Shown: positions 31,134 to 43,342 of the stretch, one piece after another
Position numbering within the stretch: position 1 is the first letter of the stretch
Layout of the letters: every line of letters begins with the position of its first letter
Source of the DNA: Anastatus disparis
Lineage: Eukaryota; Arthropoda; Insecta; Hymenoptera; Eupelmidae
Assembly: GCA_017163975.1 (NCBI GenBank)
Contig: JAFFSR010000299.1
Location: 1,351,501-1,415,500, forward strand
DNA length: 64,000 bases
Direction: 5' to 3'
Program-made: the position numbers and the translations under genes
The notes under the pieces: model-generated
Seen by the model: only the letters and a program-made list of their open reading frames with translations
Told to the model about the DNA's origin: nothing
The model's database searches: none

Positions 31134-32005
31134 ATTCCAAGTGTATGAAGAAATTTTCTAGTACTGCGTGCGCTAAATTCGCTTGAAGCGTTCTCTGTTC
31201 CGGGTCCTATGTTGCATTTTCTGGCAGGGTATAGTTGACAATTTTTGTGAATTTCGTACACGTATTTCACGTAGGTAAAGCATATAAGTGTGGCGGCGCG
31301 CATGCGCATATACAAACTAATGGCGTGAGAGATACTATAAACGATGAATCAGTTGCTTTACATTTGGCTTATTCTTGTATATATGTGTGTGTGTGTGTGT
31401 GTGTGTTTCTAAATAACTAACAAATTTTTCAGTTCGCGTATATTGTATTAATAATTATTTAGTACAATTTTACGTTCTAAGTATATTTTTGAAATTGTTT
31501 TGGTTTCTTTTTTTTTATTTATCATTTGGGGAATGCCTAATTTTACTGATACATAGATTTCGTTTTTTTATTTGAATTATCATTCGTGAAGTGCGTAGTT
31601 TTTGTTTAGTATTGCTTTTTAAGGGTATAGATTTCGTGTGACGGATTTACCACACATTACTAGAAAATAGTGTTCGATACGCGTGTCCTATGTGTAATTT
31701 CTCGGCACAGCATAAGCGCTCTCGCTACGCTCGAGCGCTTAACCTCGCCGTGCCAGAAAATGGCTCATAGGACCCTTGTATCGAAAAATACTATAACCGA
31801 GCGACGTTAGGAGCGAGGTATTTTACGCTAGTATATATTATTAATATTAAAAATGTTAATATTGTAATAGTTTAAAAAGTTTAATAAAATGTTTAAAATG
31901 AGCATAGTGACATTATTTACTTATTTTTAATAAAATATATATTATTACTTTTCAAAAATCATTTTTATAGTTTCTCATACGGCCTACAATGACATAAACT
32001 TATCT
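31134..32005. other. Non-coding stretch with (TG)n and a hairpin
   Basis: No gene. There is a (TG)n run at about 31383-31406. A hairpin at about 31672-31784 has outer arms TTCGATACGCGTGTCCTATG and complement and an inner GCGCTC/GAGCGC stem. Confidence 0.6.
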
Positions 32006-32150
32006 ACGTAACTTTGGAGTACGAAGGATGAATACAGACGAGACTGAAGTGTTTGTCGTTGAGCACTTCGCGCGCCCTTGATCGACTCTTACTCAAGTGA
32101 CAAACACTTCAGTCTCACCTGTATTCATTTTTCGTACTCCCAAGTTACGT
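32006..32150. repeat. Hairpin element, ~145 bp
   Basis: ACGTAACTTTGGAGTACGAA ... TTCGTACTCCCAAGTTACGT. Arms of about 55 bp include ACACTTCAGTCT and its complement. Confidence 0.8.
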
Positions 32151-32670
32151 ATATAACTAATATATGTTCTATGTACATATTTATATATTTTATAATGATT
32201 CTATATTTTCGATGCTTTCTTTTCGTTATTAATGTGATTCCGAAAATTTTAAAGAAGTCTTGTTACGATGTGAAAAAATAATGTCAACTCCTGTCAGTGC
32301 TAACGAGTGCTTGCACGCCTATGTTGACTCTCTCCATCTCTCTCTCTCTTTTTTATTTCATACTCAATTGATAAAGCTAGCACTAAACATTTTCACGCGT
32401 ATTCAAACAATAGCAGTTTCATTGTAAAAGATAAGTTATGATATAAAACAATAGTTTGTAAAAATATCGTGTTGTGTTCACAAATTAACAAGTAAAGGTT
32501 TAGATTAGTTACAATATTAATGATGTCAAACAAATTATCTAGTGCAGAATTCAGAGAAAATAAAAGCTCTAAAAGACTTGAAATTTGGAAAAAAAATTAA
32601 AAATTTATGAACTATTTTATAAGTACTGAAATAAAAAGTGATTCATAAGTAAGAATCGAATCAGCACCTA

Positions 32671-32959
32671 CACTGAAAAGGAAATCGAACTGTTACTGTT
32701 CTCTACGGTACAGTATGTGTCATTTTTAGAATACAGTCAGTCCACGCTTCGAAAAACGAACTAGTAGTTTCTAGAGACGACTCATTACTCTCTGAGCGTA
32801 GACTTGCTATTCTCTTCGTAGAAAGAAGCCTCGCAGAGAACACTCATTAGTCTCTAGAAAACACTGCCTACTTGTTCGTAATACAATGAATGTTTGCTAG
32901 CGACACTAACGCCACCTGTCGCCGTAGAGTACAATCAGTATTCTAACCCCTTTTCAGTG
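32671..32959. mobile_element. TA-bounded MITE inside the hAT pseudogene
   Basis: CACTGAAAAGGAAATCGAAC ... CCCCTTTTCAGTG, flanked by TA at 32669-32670 and 32960-32961. Inverted arms include GTTCTCTACGG/CCGTAGAGTAC. The TA duplication suggests Tc1/mariner-type mobilisation. Confidence 0.85.
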
Positions 32960-33337
32960 TACGTCTAGTAAGTCTTTGTGTAGTGATGATTCGAGAAAAC
33001 TTAAATATCCATCAACAGAATCAGTTTTAACGCATGAAAGTAAAAAAATTGATGATTTATCAGAATATAATGCTCTTCAAAATGAGGCTTAGAATTTTCA
33101 CAATTTAATAGAAACATGTGATTCTTAGGATAAAATTCAAGAATTTAATATAAATACAGAAGAATCTGAAGAATTATCTGAGCATAAATTTAAGTCTGCG
33201 TCAGAAACAGTAACAATAGAACAAAAAGTTAATCTTGATTGTTCGGATCCAGCAGTTTGGTCAAATAAAATAAGTAAACATATGATCAATGATTTGATTT
33301 TAAAAGATCTGAAAAAGTCTACTATGTAATTTAATTC

Positions 33338-33573
33338 GCACATGAAGAAAAAAGTAGAGCAAAAATTACAATCCTTATAGTAATACAACCACAGACTGTC
33401 ATTTTGGCCAAAAATCACCATACTTTATAATAAAATTTACTAGATATATTGTAAAAATTCCTATACAACTTAGAAATTTTATTATAAAGTATGGTAATTT
33501 TTTGCTACAACGACAGTCTGTGGTTGGTTTACGATAAAGTATTGTAATTTTTACTCTATTTTTTTCTCAGTGC
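33338..33573. mobile_element. Palindromic MITE inside the hAT pseudogene
   Basis: GCACATGAAGAAAAAAGTAGAG ... GAGAAAAAAATAGAGT in inverted form. Arms carry ACCACAGACTGTC and its complement and nearly meet at the centre. The CACTGAG-type end links it to the other CACTGA elements here. No clear duplication at the ends. Confidence 0.75.
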
Positions 33574-35610
33574 ATGATAAAAAGCGCCGCCATTTTTCAG
33601 ATTTACATTATTCTCGCAAGCTTTTAAACAATGAGGTTATAACACGACGTTGGTTAGTGTATTCAAAGATTTCAAATCGAGTATTTTGTTTTTGTTGTTT
33701 GTTTTTGAATCAAGATCAAAATCTTTTCTAGCAAATAAAGGTGATTCTGATTGGAAACATATGTCACCACTATTAATCGAATACGTAAATAGACCCAATC
33801 ACTATAAATGCTACGTTTATTGGGTGGAAGCTGAACAAAGATTGAAAAATAAAAAAACGATCGATGACGAACAACAAATAGCGGTTTCAAAAGAGGCTGA
33901 GCACTGGTATAATGTTTTGCAGAGATTAATGAGTATGGTTCTGTATCTTATAGAAAATAATATAGTCATGCGTGGTTCTTCTAATAAATTGTATACGCCT
34001 AATGAATGGAAAATTTTTAGGATTGATCCAACTATTTGTTGAATTTGATCCAGTTATACCAGAGCACATTAACCAAATTTTAAAAGGAGAATTAAAAGAA
34101 CATCACTGTAGTAAAAACATTGTAAATGAATTAAAGGCTATAATGGCGAAAGAAGTTAACTCTAAGATTATTTTAAAAATTCAAAAAAGTAAATACTGCT
34201 CAATAATAGCTGATTTCACACCCTATGTTAGTCGTACTGAGAAACTGTCGCCAACTATAAGATGCGTAGATTTGACTTATGAAAATATAGAGGTTTGTGA
34301 AAATTTTATAGGATTCGTTCCTGTACTAGACTCTATTGAAAAAGATTCATCTGAACTTATGTTAAATCTATTAAAAAAAATAAACTTGATTTAAAGAACT
34401 GTAGAGGACAGGTTTATAATAGTGGGGCTATTAAGAAAAGTAAAAGACAATGGTGTATAAAAAAGATTATAGATTTTTACCATGTAAATGTCATAGTTTA
34501 AATCTGATTTTATGTGATGCAGCGAAATTATCATTGCAATCTACAAATTTGTTTGGAATTTCAGAAAGAATATATTCTATTTTTGATGTATCCGTAAAAT
34601 GCTGGAAAGATTTACTTGATCATGTAGAATTATTTACGGTAAAACGATTAAGCGATACTCGCTGGAAAGCAAAACTTGCTTGTGTCAAAGGAAATGGAAA
34701 AATATCATGACCCTGTAGTTGCGAACAAAGCTCTTAGTTTATCTGAGCACCTAAAAAATTTCAATTTTTTACTATCGTTGATAGTATCGTATGATATATT
34801 ATTTTAAATTATTATTGTAAGTTTTATGCAAAGCAAAAATATTCATATTGGTGATTGTAATGTATTCTTACTCGAATACAAAGAAGATGGGTTAAAAGAA
34901 GCCATTTGAAGTGTTAAAGAACTAGTAGCAGTATTAGAAATTGAACTTATTTCCAAGAATACTAAACGCGTCCGAAGAGTAAAGCGACAATTCGATTATG
35001 AATCACAAGATAATCCGATTGAATTACCGCAAAAAAAATTTCAAATCGAATTTTTTAATACGCTTCTTGACATTAGTATAATTACGATTAAAGAACAGTT
35101 TGGACAATTTAATAAACATGAAGGAATTCGGAATTTTTCATACAATTTTACAAAATTTTACAAAATTACCCGCAAAAACATAAAAGTTACTATTGAAATG
35201 TAATAAACTTTAAGAGTATTTAACTGTTGGGTCACAAGCGTATATCAATGGAGCATACTTGTGCGATGAATTAATTAGCGTTAAAACTTTTTATAATAAT
35301 GATTAGGAGAACTATAAATTAAATATCTTGAATTTTAGACGAAAAAATTAATATGATCGATTTAAATCCTAACACGGTTTTCACTAAGAATTTTATTGAC
35401 TACGCCTGTTACCGTAGCTAGCGGTGAAAGAAGTTTCTCTAAATTGAATTAATAAAAACTTATTTAAGATCATCGATGTCTCAAGAGATTTTGAATGCGT
35501 CAGCTACACTCTCTTTGAGAATCTAATAGCTGCAGAATTGAATTTTAACAAAATCATAAAAATTTTTGCCATTACTAAAGCAAGGAAAATAAACTTGTTT
35601 AATTAAATAC

Positions 35611-36307
35611 AGATATTTCTTCCTTTTTTTCTGTGATAAATAAATAATGTTATTTATGTTTGAAAATTTTTATGCATTAAATTATTTAAAATTGTTTCGT
35701 GATCCATATGTAAATCAAGGTAGTTGTATAATCTTTTAATAGTTCTGAAATTTATACAAAACTTTTTAAAATAATAACTGAAGATGTACAAAAAATGCCT
35801 ACTTAATTTCAGTACCCGTCATAGTGTAAAAAACTTAAGAAAATAATTCTTGAAATTAACCATTTTGATACTAATTCTTACGATTGAGTTATACAAAAAG
35901 ACCAAAAATGATGGCATCTTTGATAAATGTTTATTGATACCCTCATAGCATCGAAGCTTCCCGAAAGCTTTCATGCTATGGGATATTAGTGTGGAAGCTT
36001 CCTGGAAGCTTCCGTGCTATGTGGGTAGTTATCTAAAAAACATTTTAAAAACGAAATTTACATGAATTAAAGTCCAAACTTTTTGAATTTATTCAGATAT
36101 ATATGCATATTATCGCGGAAAAATAGAAATATTCATCTTTAAAAGAGGTAAAATTATTGGTGCATCTTTAAAAAATGGAATGTATGTGTATGACAATATC
36201 GTGACTTGCTCTTAAAGACATAAAAAGTAAGTTTGAAATATAATTTGTAATATGCATCAGAATAGTAATAGACACAGATTAATGAATTCAATAATTATTA
36301 TCGATAT
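35611..36307. other. Non-coding stretch with AAGCTT palindromes
   Basis: No gene. At 35945-36027 two adjacent imperfect palindromes contain GAAGCTTCC blocks flanked by CATAGCA/TGCTATG. The rest is AT-rich without visible structure. Confidence 0.55.
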
Positions 36308-36696
36308 TTAGCACGCCGGATTCGCGGTCCTTGTCTAATTGAGATTTTTGTTATTCACTCAAGTATTAATCGGTGTATCTGCAAATTGAAGGTTAAGCGC
36401 AATAGATATTATTATTACAAATATGCATGCACAAGAAAAAAAAAATCTACCGCTTTGTTTTTGAGAAAAGTAAGGAACGCGAAAATATTAAAAACATAGA
36501 CTTTTACTTCGGCGTTACTTACTTTTCTCAAAAACAAAGCGGTAGAATTTTTTTTTCTTGTGCGTAGATGCTTATAATAATAATATCTATTGCGCTTAAC
36601 CTTAAATTTGAAGATACACTAATTAATCCTTGAGTAAATAACAACAAACTCAATTTTTACTCGGTCGGTATCAGATTCTACTCCGGCCTGCTCTTA
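36308..36696. mobile_element. TTAA-type palindromic MITE, family 4 copy a
   Basis: GCACGCCGGATTCGCGGTCC ... CTCCGGCCTGCTCTTAA. Long arms include TACCGCTTTGTTTTTGAGAA and its complement. The right TTAA (36693-36696) is intact; the left boundary has decayed. Confidence 0.85.
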
Positions 36697-37206
36697 AGCA
36701 ATAATAACAACAACAATAAAAATAATCTAACTACTTTTACGATTATCATTATTGCAATAAATATATTTAAGGGGATTATCAAGTAAATTGAGTTGTGTCA
36801 GATCACCTTCAAATTTTGATCAGATGTTTATAATAACATTATGTACTTATCATTAAATTTTTAGAAGCTTTAGCGGTACTGTTTTCGAGATATAAATTTC
36901 TATAAAGTTTCAACTTTTAACACGTAATCCTTATATTGACGTGCTGTAAAAGGGACGTTTTAAATGATTGTGAATTTTTTATGTGTCATGATTTAAACCA
37001 AAAACTGATATGTAATTTAGAATTTCACAAAGAATATATTGATCACGAATTAAAAAATACTAGCGGTGCCGTTTTCAAAAAATTACAACACAAACATGCA
37101 TACAAATAGAAAATGCCTATAGAAAATGTATGAATATAAGCATGTGAAAACTTTTTTTATACTTCCAGCAATAAAACTTTTCTCTGACCAGTACTTCACA
37201 ACTTTC
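36697..37206. other. Spacer between two family 4 MITEs
   Basis: AT-rich, no gene or repeat recognised. Confidence 0.5.
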
Positions 37207-37590
37207 TTAAGACCAGGCCGGATTCGCTGTCCTTGTCTAATTGAGATTTTTGTTATTTACTCAAGTATTAATCGGTATATCTGCAAATTGAGGGTTAAGC
37301 GCAATAGATATTATTATTACAAATATTTATGCAAAAAAAAATCTATCGCTTTGTTTTTGAGAAAAGTAAGTAACGCGAAAATTATAAACATAAACTTTTA
37401 TTTTGGCGTTACTTACTTTTCTCAAAAATAAAGCATTAGATTTTTTTTTCTTGTGCATAGGTGTTCATGATAATAACATCTATTGCGCTCAACCTTTAAT
37501 TTGAAGATACACCGATTAATACTTGAGTAAATAACAAATAACTCAATTGTTACTCGGTCGGTATCAGGTTCTACTCCGGCCTGGTCTTAA
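37207..37590. mobile_element. TTAA-bounded palindromic MITE, family 4 copy b
   Basis: TTAAGACCAGGCCGGATTCG ... CTCCGGCCTGGTCTTAA, both TTAA sites intact. Same family as 36308-36696. The 101-codon frame through it is a translation of the palindrome. Confidence 0.92.
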
Positions 37591-38798
37591 ACTGACAGCA
37601 CTAGTTTAAAATGTATAAATCGTTAAAAATTTAGTAAATGAGTATAACACGTTTTTGAATATAAAATACTTATTATACAGCCAAATATTACCCTATGATA
37701 CATTTTAATATTAAATAAATTGTTGTTTTAATATGGTGATAAAATAAATGAGAATTTTTTAAAATTCACATGCATGATAAGAGGTTAAAGTTTCTTGAGT
37801 AAAAAGAATAAAGTTTTTTAGGGAATAGTATATTAAGTTCCGAGATACGGAACAGGCTCATTACATGCGCATGTAAGTTTGCTTTGCGAGGCGTCAGCCT
37901 CGCAAAGCAAAACACGCGCATATGATGAGCCTTTTTCGTGCCGAGGAGCGTATACGATTTTCTTTCATGCCCAGCCGGAACTTCGCCATCCCAAAAAGAT
38001 AAAAATTCCTTTTTAAGAAAAAAATACATTGAAAACGACTTTGAGTGAAAAGTCATTTGATGCTTTAGTTTGTTGTAACGCGCATGCGCAAGCAACTATA
38101 GTATACGTTGAGAGCGTAAAAGAGAGAGAGAATCGCAAATAAAAGTCCTACAGCGGTTAACATAGGATAAATAATTCGTTTTATTTAATAATTCAAATGA
38201 ATAAAACGTGTAAAGAAACAAAAAAAGGACATGAATATTTAAGTATTTTATTATATTTTTATTTCTAAAATATTTAAAAGCGTGTTGTGAGTATAGTGAA
38301 AAAAATATCAGGAGTTAAAAAAAATTGTGTATGCATGAAAGAAATGTGAAAAAACCGATCATATGTATCCTATAGCTGATAACATAGGATATACAGTAAA
38401 TATTCAAATGATAATTCTTATAAAAAAGAACATGTGTAATTATCATGTGTGTGTGTATTTCATAATTTTAACAGTCATGTCTAACAATGTTAGATGTATA
38501 ATAACAGAGGTTAGACATACTGAGTATATATAGATATACTCGGAACATGTAGCAGACAGTAAAACGACCGAAACTGCTGCAGTATGGAGGTGCGCAGTGG
38601 CTTCTGAGCATGTGACTGTAAAGAAAAACGCTAATATAATTTGCCCATTCCCTGCCGCACGAGAGGCACTTTCAGGCGAAGTTCCGGCACGGGTATGTAG
38701 GAAATATAATTTTTTAATATGATATAAAGTGAAATATTATTGGGAAATTACTCTTAATATCTTTATTGTTTAAAGAATCTTTATGCATTTATTTTAAC
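37591..38798. other. Non-coding stretch with one strong hairpin
   Basis: A hairpin at about 37854-37932 pairs AGGCTCATTACATGCGCATG with its complement around GCTTTGCGAGGC-GTCA-GCCTCGCAAAGC. The remainder shows no gene; a GC-richer segment at 38560-38700 is unassigned. Confidence 0.55.
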
Positions 38799-39085
38799 TT
38801 AAGAGCAGGTCGAACTATCTATCTATAATTTTAATTTATCTATAAATAATTTTATCACGTGGTTTTTGAATAATATGAGACCTACTGAAAATCTGAAATA
38901 TAACCTATCTTTTTTAGTAGGTCTCATATTATTCAAAAACTACATGATTAAATTATTTTGTTCTTATTATAAAATTTAACCATTATACTAGTATCTAGCG
39001 TGGGCTGCCATTTTTTTCGTGTTGCAGCCAATGGTGTTTACATAAATGATAAAAAACACTATTGGACAAAGACAGATCTTCTTAA
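38799..39085. mobile_element. TTAA-bounded palindromic MITE, family 2 copy b
   Basis: TTAAGAGCAGGTCGAACTATC ... AAGACAGATCTTCTTAA. It shares with 21622-22010 the GTAGGTCTC turn and the TCTAGCGTGGGCTGC and GTGTTTACATAAATGAT blocks; one arm is shortened. Confidence 0.82.
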
Positions 39086-40304
39086 AGTCTAACCTTAGCA
39101 TTGTAGAAAACAGCGCTTTAACAGGGACGCTGCGATTTTTATTTTGCCTGGGGCACTAGAGCGGCTTGAGCCGGCTGTGATTCATGGGTTCTGAATTGGC
39201 TGATTTTGGGTTTGAGATTCGCTAGTTCTGGGTTTGAGAGCTTTGAATCTGCTAGTTTTGGATTTTGGGTTTGCTAGTATAAAAAATGGAGAATAAATTT
39301 TTATTAAATAAACAATAATATTTCTTCAAACACAATTAAAAGAAAATTATTAAAGAAAGAGAAAGTGGTGGGAGAGAAAAGAAATAATCAAACGAAGGAA
39401 ACAGAAATTTATCTTCAATGATATTTTAAATTTTATTTTTTTTTTTTTGTACAATTTGCAATACAAGCGCGCGCTTCGACAGCTCGAACTCAACTAACTC
39501 TACTTGCGCTAGAGATCAAACTCGGCGTCTCAGCCCTCCACTACTTTTAAACTCAACCAAGCGCACCCCCCCTACATAATTTCCACCCGTATTAACGCGT
39601 CTCCACCACATGCATCATCTCTGTTTTAAGGATCAGCTAAAATGCGTTTCCAGATCCGCCCCATGGCATTACTGTCGCGCGGGACTCTCAATGAAAACAA
39701 AGGGAGCTCAGCTCCACTATTTGGAGTCAAAATGGCCCTTGGTCCGTCTCCCACACATGCGATCGAAGGATCTAGACCGGTGCCTGAGTCGCCCTCAGAC
39801 TGACCCTAGGGTCTGTCCTAGACGGGTAAAACAGAGATGGACGCATATGATATCAAATTTTCGTTCTCTTATTGCATAAACCCTTATCTCACTGTAGTAG
39901 CGCGCACTTTTACAATAAAATTAAAGAAATTCATAATTTACATTATCATATATTTACAAAGACAAGGAATAGTATATTTTCAATCATAAATATTATTTTC
40001 ATTCTGCAATTATCTAATTTTAACGAAGCTCACTCCGATGAATAACAAAATGAGACAGAGATTGATAAATATTGAATAATTTTGAATTGGAAATTGTTGA
40101 TATGGTAATAATGATATATTCAAAAATAACTATGTATAAAATAACATAAATCGATCAATTTAATATTCAACAAACAAACTAATTCAACGCTAAACAATTA
40201 ACATAGACACCACTTATTACAAAAGTGATAATATATAACGAGTATTACGTCACTCAAGTGTAACAGCTAGTTTTGAATTAATAGGCTCTTTTATAAATGG
40301 TTAT
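39086..40304. other. Unassigned stretch, partly GC-richer
   Basis: Tandem TTTTGGGTTTG-like words occur at about 39190-39285. A GC-richer segment at 39530-39860 holds an 89-codon ATG frame without a recognised domain. No splice pattern, MITE ends or RNA gene could be supported. Confidence 0.4.
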
Positions 40305-40540
40305 AATAGTCGGTTTGTGGCTCATTCGGTAGAGCGTTGGATTCTTAGTCTCGGGATTCTGAGTTCGAATTCTGCTCTCGACAGCCGATTGATGCAAGCA
40401 CCACTGTGGGGGTCATTTTCCTTTCATAATTTCATGTCAGTTTTTATAAGCGAAACCCTGTTGGCCCAACCTTACATAAGAAGCATAGCTTCAAAATTTT
40501 TTTATCGATACGATGCTTTTTCTATAAGAAAGCAATAAAT
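40305..40540 (+). repeat. tRNA-Lys-like SINE
   Basis: The head has an A box (GTGGCTCATTCGGTAGAGC), a CTTAGTCTC anticodon-like region and a B box (GAGTTCGAATTC). The T-stem does not pair properly, so it is not a working tRNA gene. An unrelated body follows and ends in AATAAATAAGG. Confidence 0.7.
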
Positions 40541-40738
40541 AAGGAGTATTTTTATGTTTTTTAAACATATTACATTTAAAATAATTCCATACATTAATAC
40601 ATTTTTTTTTTGTTGAAAAAAAGTTAATGTATGAGGATATTGTCCTCTATATGTTAACCTTTTTTATATGGTGATATCAAGGGAACCCTACCTGGTTCCT
40701 ATTTGACATATTACATCAGGCTAGACTGTCTGATATAC

Positions 40739-40978
40739 CCTCAGAGCATATATACCTAGAGGGAGCATGCAAAGCCAAAAAGTGTAAGGAAAAAAAGAGA
40801 GAGAAAGATAGCTTGGATGAGGTGTTTTCTCTCTCACGCGGATTCTCATTGACTGTTGCTTCCTCCCAGCGTGAGAGAAAGCACTTTACCCTAAGCTACC
40901 TTAGTCTCTCTTTTATTTTTTACACTTTTTGGCTTTGCATGCTCCTTCCAGGTATATATGCTCTAAGGATACACCATA
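40739..40978. mobile_element. Palindromic MITE with CCTYAGAGCATATA ends, copy a
   Basis: CCTCAGAGCATATATACC ... GGTATATATGCTCTAAGG. Long arms include GGGAGCATGCAAAGCC and its complement. ATAC flanks both ends. The ends match the element at 60262-60515. Confidence 0.82.
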
Positions 40979-40984
40979 CCGAAA

Positions 40985-41195
40985 ACTTTGACTACCAATG
41001 GTTGATCAGCTACTTTTGTGACCAACAATCAGCCGATATCCAATGAAGTCGGATTTTTTAAGAGTCGAGATATAAATGGCACATACACTAATTTTCTCTC
41101 GAAAAAAAGTCAGAGGTACTTGGCCAGGATTCAAATCCATGCCAACCACGTTAAAGGCAAGAGCTCTATCCGTTACACCACCGCGCCCCTTACAT
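40985..41195 (-). repeat. tRNA-derived SINE, minus strand
   Basis: The minus strand reads GGTGGTGTAACGGATAGAGC (A box) and GATTTGAATCCTGG (B box) near 41190-41105, followed by a body running toward 40985. The head is tRNA-like but lacks a convincing anticodon stem. Confidence 0.65.
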
Positions 41196-41330
41196 TAATA
41201 AATAATATTCATTAAAATTTAACAATTTTACTAACATTATTTTAAAAGTTCACTTTAGCTCTTAATATTTTTTAAATTATTTAAATATTATATCTACATA
41301 TAAATGTCTAAATTTGCTTATGTATTTCAG

Positions 41331-41530
41331 AAATGGAAGTATCAAGTGATATCCAGTCTTTCTATAAGAAGAAGAACATTTTTGTTACTGGTGGAACAGG
41401 TTTCATGGGAAAAGTTTTAATTGAAAAACTTTTGTACAGTTGCAGTGATATTCAAAATATTTATGTTTTAATCAGGTCAAAACGAGGTCGGTCGGTCGAA
41501 ACCAGAATCAATGACATGATTAAATTACCG
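41331..41530 (+). CDS. Fatty acyl-CoA reductase, first coding exon
   Basis: After a TATTTCAG acceptor the exon begins AAATGG with ATG at 41333 and encodes 66 residues before a GTAATT donor at 41531. FYKKKNIFVTGGTGFMGKVL is the NAD(P)-binding Rossmann start of insect fatty acyl-CoA reductases (TGGTGFMG glycine motif), and INDMIKLP matches the usual exon-1 end before LF. The enzyme reduces acyl-CoA to fatty alcohol for waxes and pheromones. The whole protein is about 500 residues; no later exon was recognised in the remaining 22 kb of plus strand. An upstream non-coding exon is implied by the acceptor. It may be a gene with a huge repeat-filled intron or an isolated fragment. Confidence 0.78.
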
Positions 41531-41875
41531 GTAATTATTTTATTATTTTATCGAGTGATTTTAATGTATTCATTTTTAATAACTATATAATATGGTGTTT
41601 GAATTATTATACTAATTTTGAAGTTTATAATACAAATAAATAATTAAAATTATTTAATTTACTAGATTTAGAAATATCTTTCAAGCGCTCTCTTTGATTA
41701 AAATAATACGATAATATGTTGAAGGGTGAGACAGCCAATGAATGACTGCGATTCAGCGAAATTCGTTCTTATAGTATCAACAATTGAATAAATATGACTA
41801 AAATATATGCTTACCCTAGTGGAAAAAATAATTAATATATCTAAATAAAAATGAAGAATATAGTTATTAACTGTT
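41531..41875. other. Start of the reductase intron, AT-rich
   Basis: No gene or repeat recognised before the MITE at 41876. Confidence 0.5.
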
Positions 41876-42362
41876 TTAAAGTGGCCGGATTGAGACTTAA
41901 GACAACAGTTATTATCAGCATTCTTAAGTTTTTAACAGCTATCGACTGTTGTATTCAATTTCGAAATTCTGAAAAAAAATGTAAAAGAGAAATGTATTCA
42001 TATTTCTCCACTTTCCAACTGTTATTAACTGTTTGCTTAAGTTATAAACTGTTAAATTTAGTTTTATTTAAATGTTAACTGTTATTATCTGTTACATTCT
42101 ATTTCTGCATTGTAAAAAAGTAAGCTTTTAAAAAGTGAAGAAATCAGTAAAAAGCTGAATTTACCTGTTGAATTAAGCAATAAACTGTATAGTTTAATTA
42201 TCTACACATTTCTTTATTTTTCAAAAGTTTATTTTAATTTTTTTTAAATTTATTAAATGAAGATGACTGTTGAAAACTGAAGAAAAAAAACCGTTTATAA
42301 TAGTTAATAACAGAACAGAACTCTTAATAACTGTTGTCTCAAGTCTCAATCTGGCCTCTTAA
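41876..42362. mobile_element. TTAA-bounded palindromic MITE, family 5
   Basis: TTAAAGTGGCCGGATTGAGAC ... GTCTCAATCTGGCCTCTTAA. Arms contain AACAGTTATTA-type words and complements. Confidence 0.82.
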
Positions 42363-42450
42363 CTTCACTTTTTATTTGTTGTCTTCTGTTGCATACTATT
42401 TTATTCAAAAACATCAGATCACTTCAATTAACTTCATTATTTTATTTCCG

Positions 42451-42663
42451 TTAAGGCGACTTCGGATTTTAGGTTAGGTTTTATTTTTGAGTTTACAAAT
42501 TATTCTTTAAATATGTAAAAATTTTCAGATTTTTTAATTTTCCACCATTCTACGGATTATAATAAATGGTGGAAAATTAAAAAATCCAAAAAATTTTAGA
42601 AACTGAAAGAGTAATTTGTAAACTACAAAATGAAGTTGAACCGAATTTCCGTAGTCGCCTTAA
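42451..42663. mobile_element. TTAA-bounded palindromic MITE, family 1 copy c
   Basis: TTAAGGCGACTTCGGATT ... GTAGTCGCCTTAA, nearly the same length and sequence as 21413-21625. Confidence 0.92.
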
Positions 42664-42960
42664 GGTATTATTGTTAAATATAATTGAAGTTTTATTAATT
42701 TTTAAAAACGCTGCCAAGTGCTTTGGCGCAAGGCTTTCTGATAGAGCACATTTAGTTTGTGTAATTTGATTTCTTTTTTTTAAATGTGATTTTAATGTAA
42801 ATGTCCTTATCCACTTTATCGAAGGTTGCCTTAAGATCTACGGTATCTATATGAATTTTATTTATCCTTACTTTTGCCATTTGCCTTATGTGATTTTGTG
42901 ATGCTTTAGAATTAAAACTGCGCTAAGAAAACAAAAAGAGGTACAACTAAAAAAATATTT

Positions 42961-43342
42961 AGAAGGGCGATTCAACTTATGATACAGATGTATGTATCAC
43001 ACGTACGTAATGCGCGCACATACTTTTTATTCTCTTGCTCACAACTAAAGTCGCGATACGTACATACGCGGAGAGAACAAATCAGGAATACTTCCTTGCG
43101 CTCTCTACTGCTAAAGTTCCGTACGCACGTTTTTGGAAATATGCCTTGTGTACAAGGAATGTTTCCATAAGCCATCGGAAAAAGTCCGTATACTCTATAA
43201 GCGTTCTATGGCTTATGGAATCGCTGCATGTATACGAGGCATATTTCCAAGAATGTGCGTACGAAACTTTAGCATGAGAGGGCGCAAGGAAGTATTCCCG
43301 ATTTGTTCTCTCCGTGTATGTATCACAGGTTGAATCGCTTTT
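42961..43342. mobile_element. Palindromic MITE with GCGATTCAAC ends
   Basis: AAGGGCGATTCAACTTATG ... CAGGTTGAATCGCTTTT. Arms of about 165 bp include GGAGAGAACAAATC and GTGCGTACGAAACTTTAG blocks in inverted order. Short ORFs here are translations of the arms. Confidence 0.85.

Larger units (their letters stand above)
32520..35610 (+). pseudogene. hAT-type transposase pseudogene (ZMYM1/DUF4371-like)
   Basis: Fragments in several frames read in the order of hAT transposases of the DUF4371/ZMYM1-like group: a start (MSNKLSSAEFRENKSS) at 32523; a TTF-type zinc-finger region near 33620-33720 (RRWLVYSKISN..VFCFCCLF); catalytic-domain pieces at 33720-34390 (SDWKHMS, KYCSIIADFTPYVS) and 34450-34710 (CHSLNLILCD, LSDTRWKA); RVKRQFDYESQDNPIE at about 34980; and a dimerisation tail near 35420-35520 (ERSFSKL.LIKTYLRSSMSQ). 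Many stops and frameshifts, plus two MITE insertions (32671-32959, 33338-33573), make it inactive. Flanking terminal repeats were not found with confidence. Confidence 0.82.

Noticed and set aside
39610..39879. 89-codon ATG frame in a GC-richer segment
   Set aside because: No recognisable domain, splice context or homologue known to me; left as unassigned sequence.
40305..40385. Candidate tRNA-Lys gene
   Set aside because: A and B boxes are present, but the T-stem and acceptor stem do not pair, and a SINE body follows.
42979..43333. Several overlapping ORFs of 60-80 codons on both strands
   Set aside because: They read through the inverted arms of the 42961-43342 MITE.
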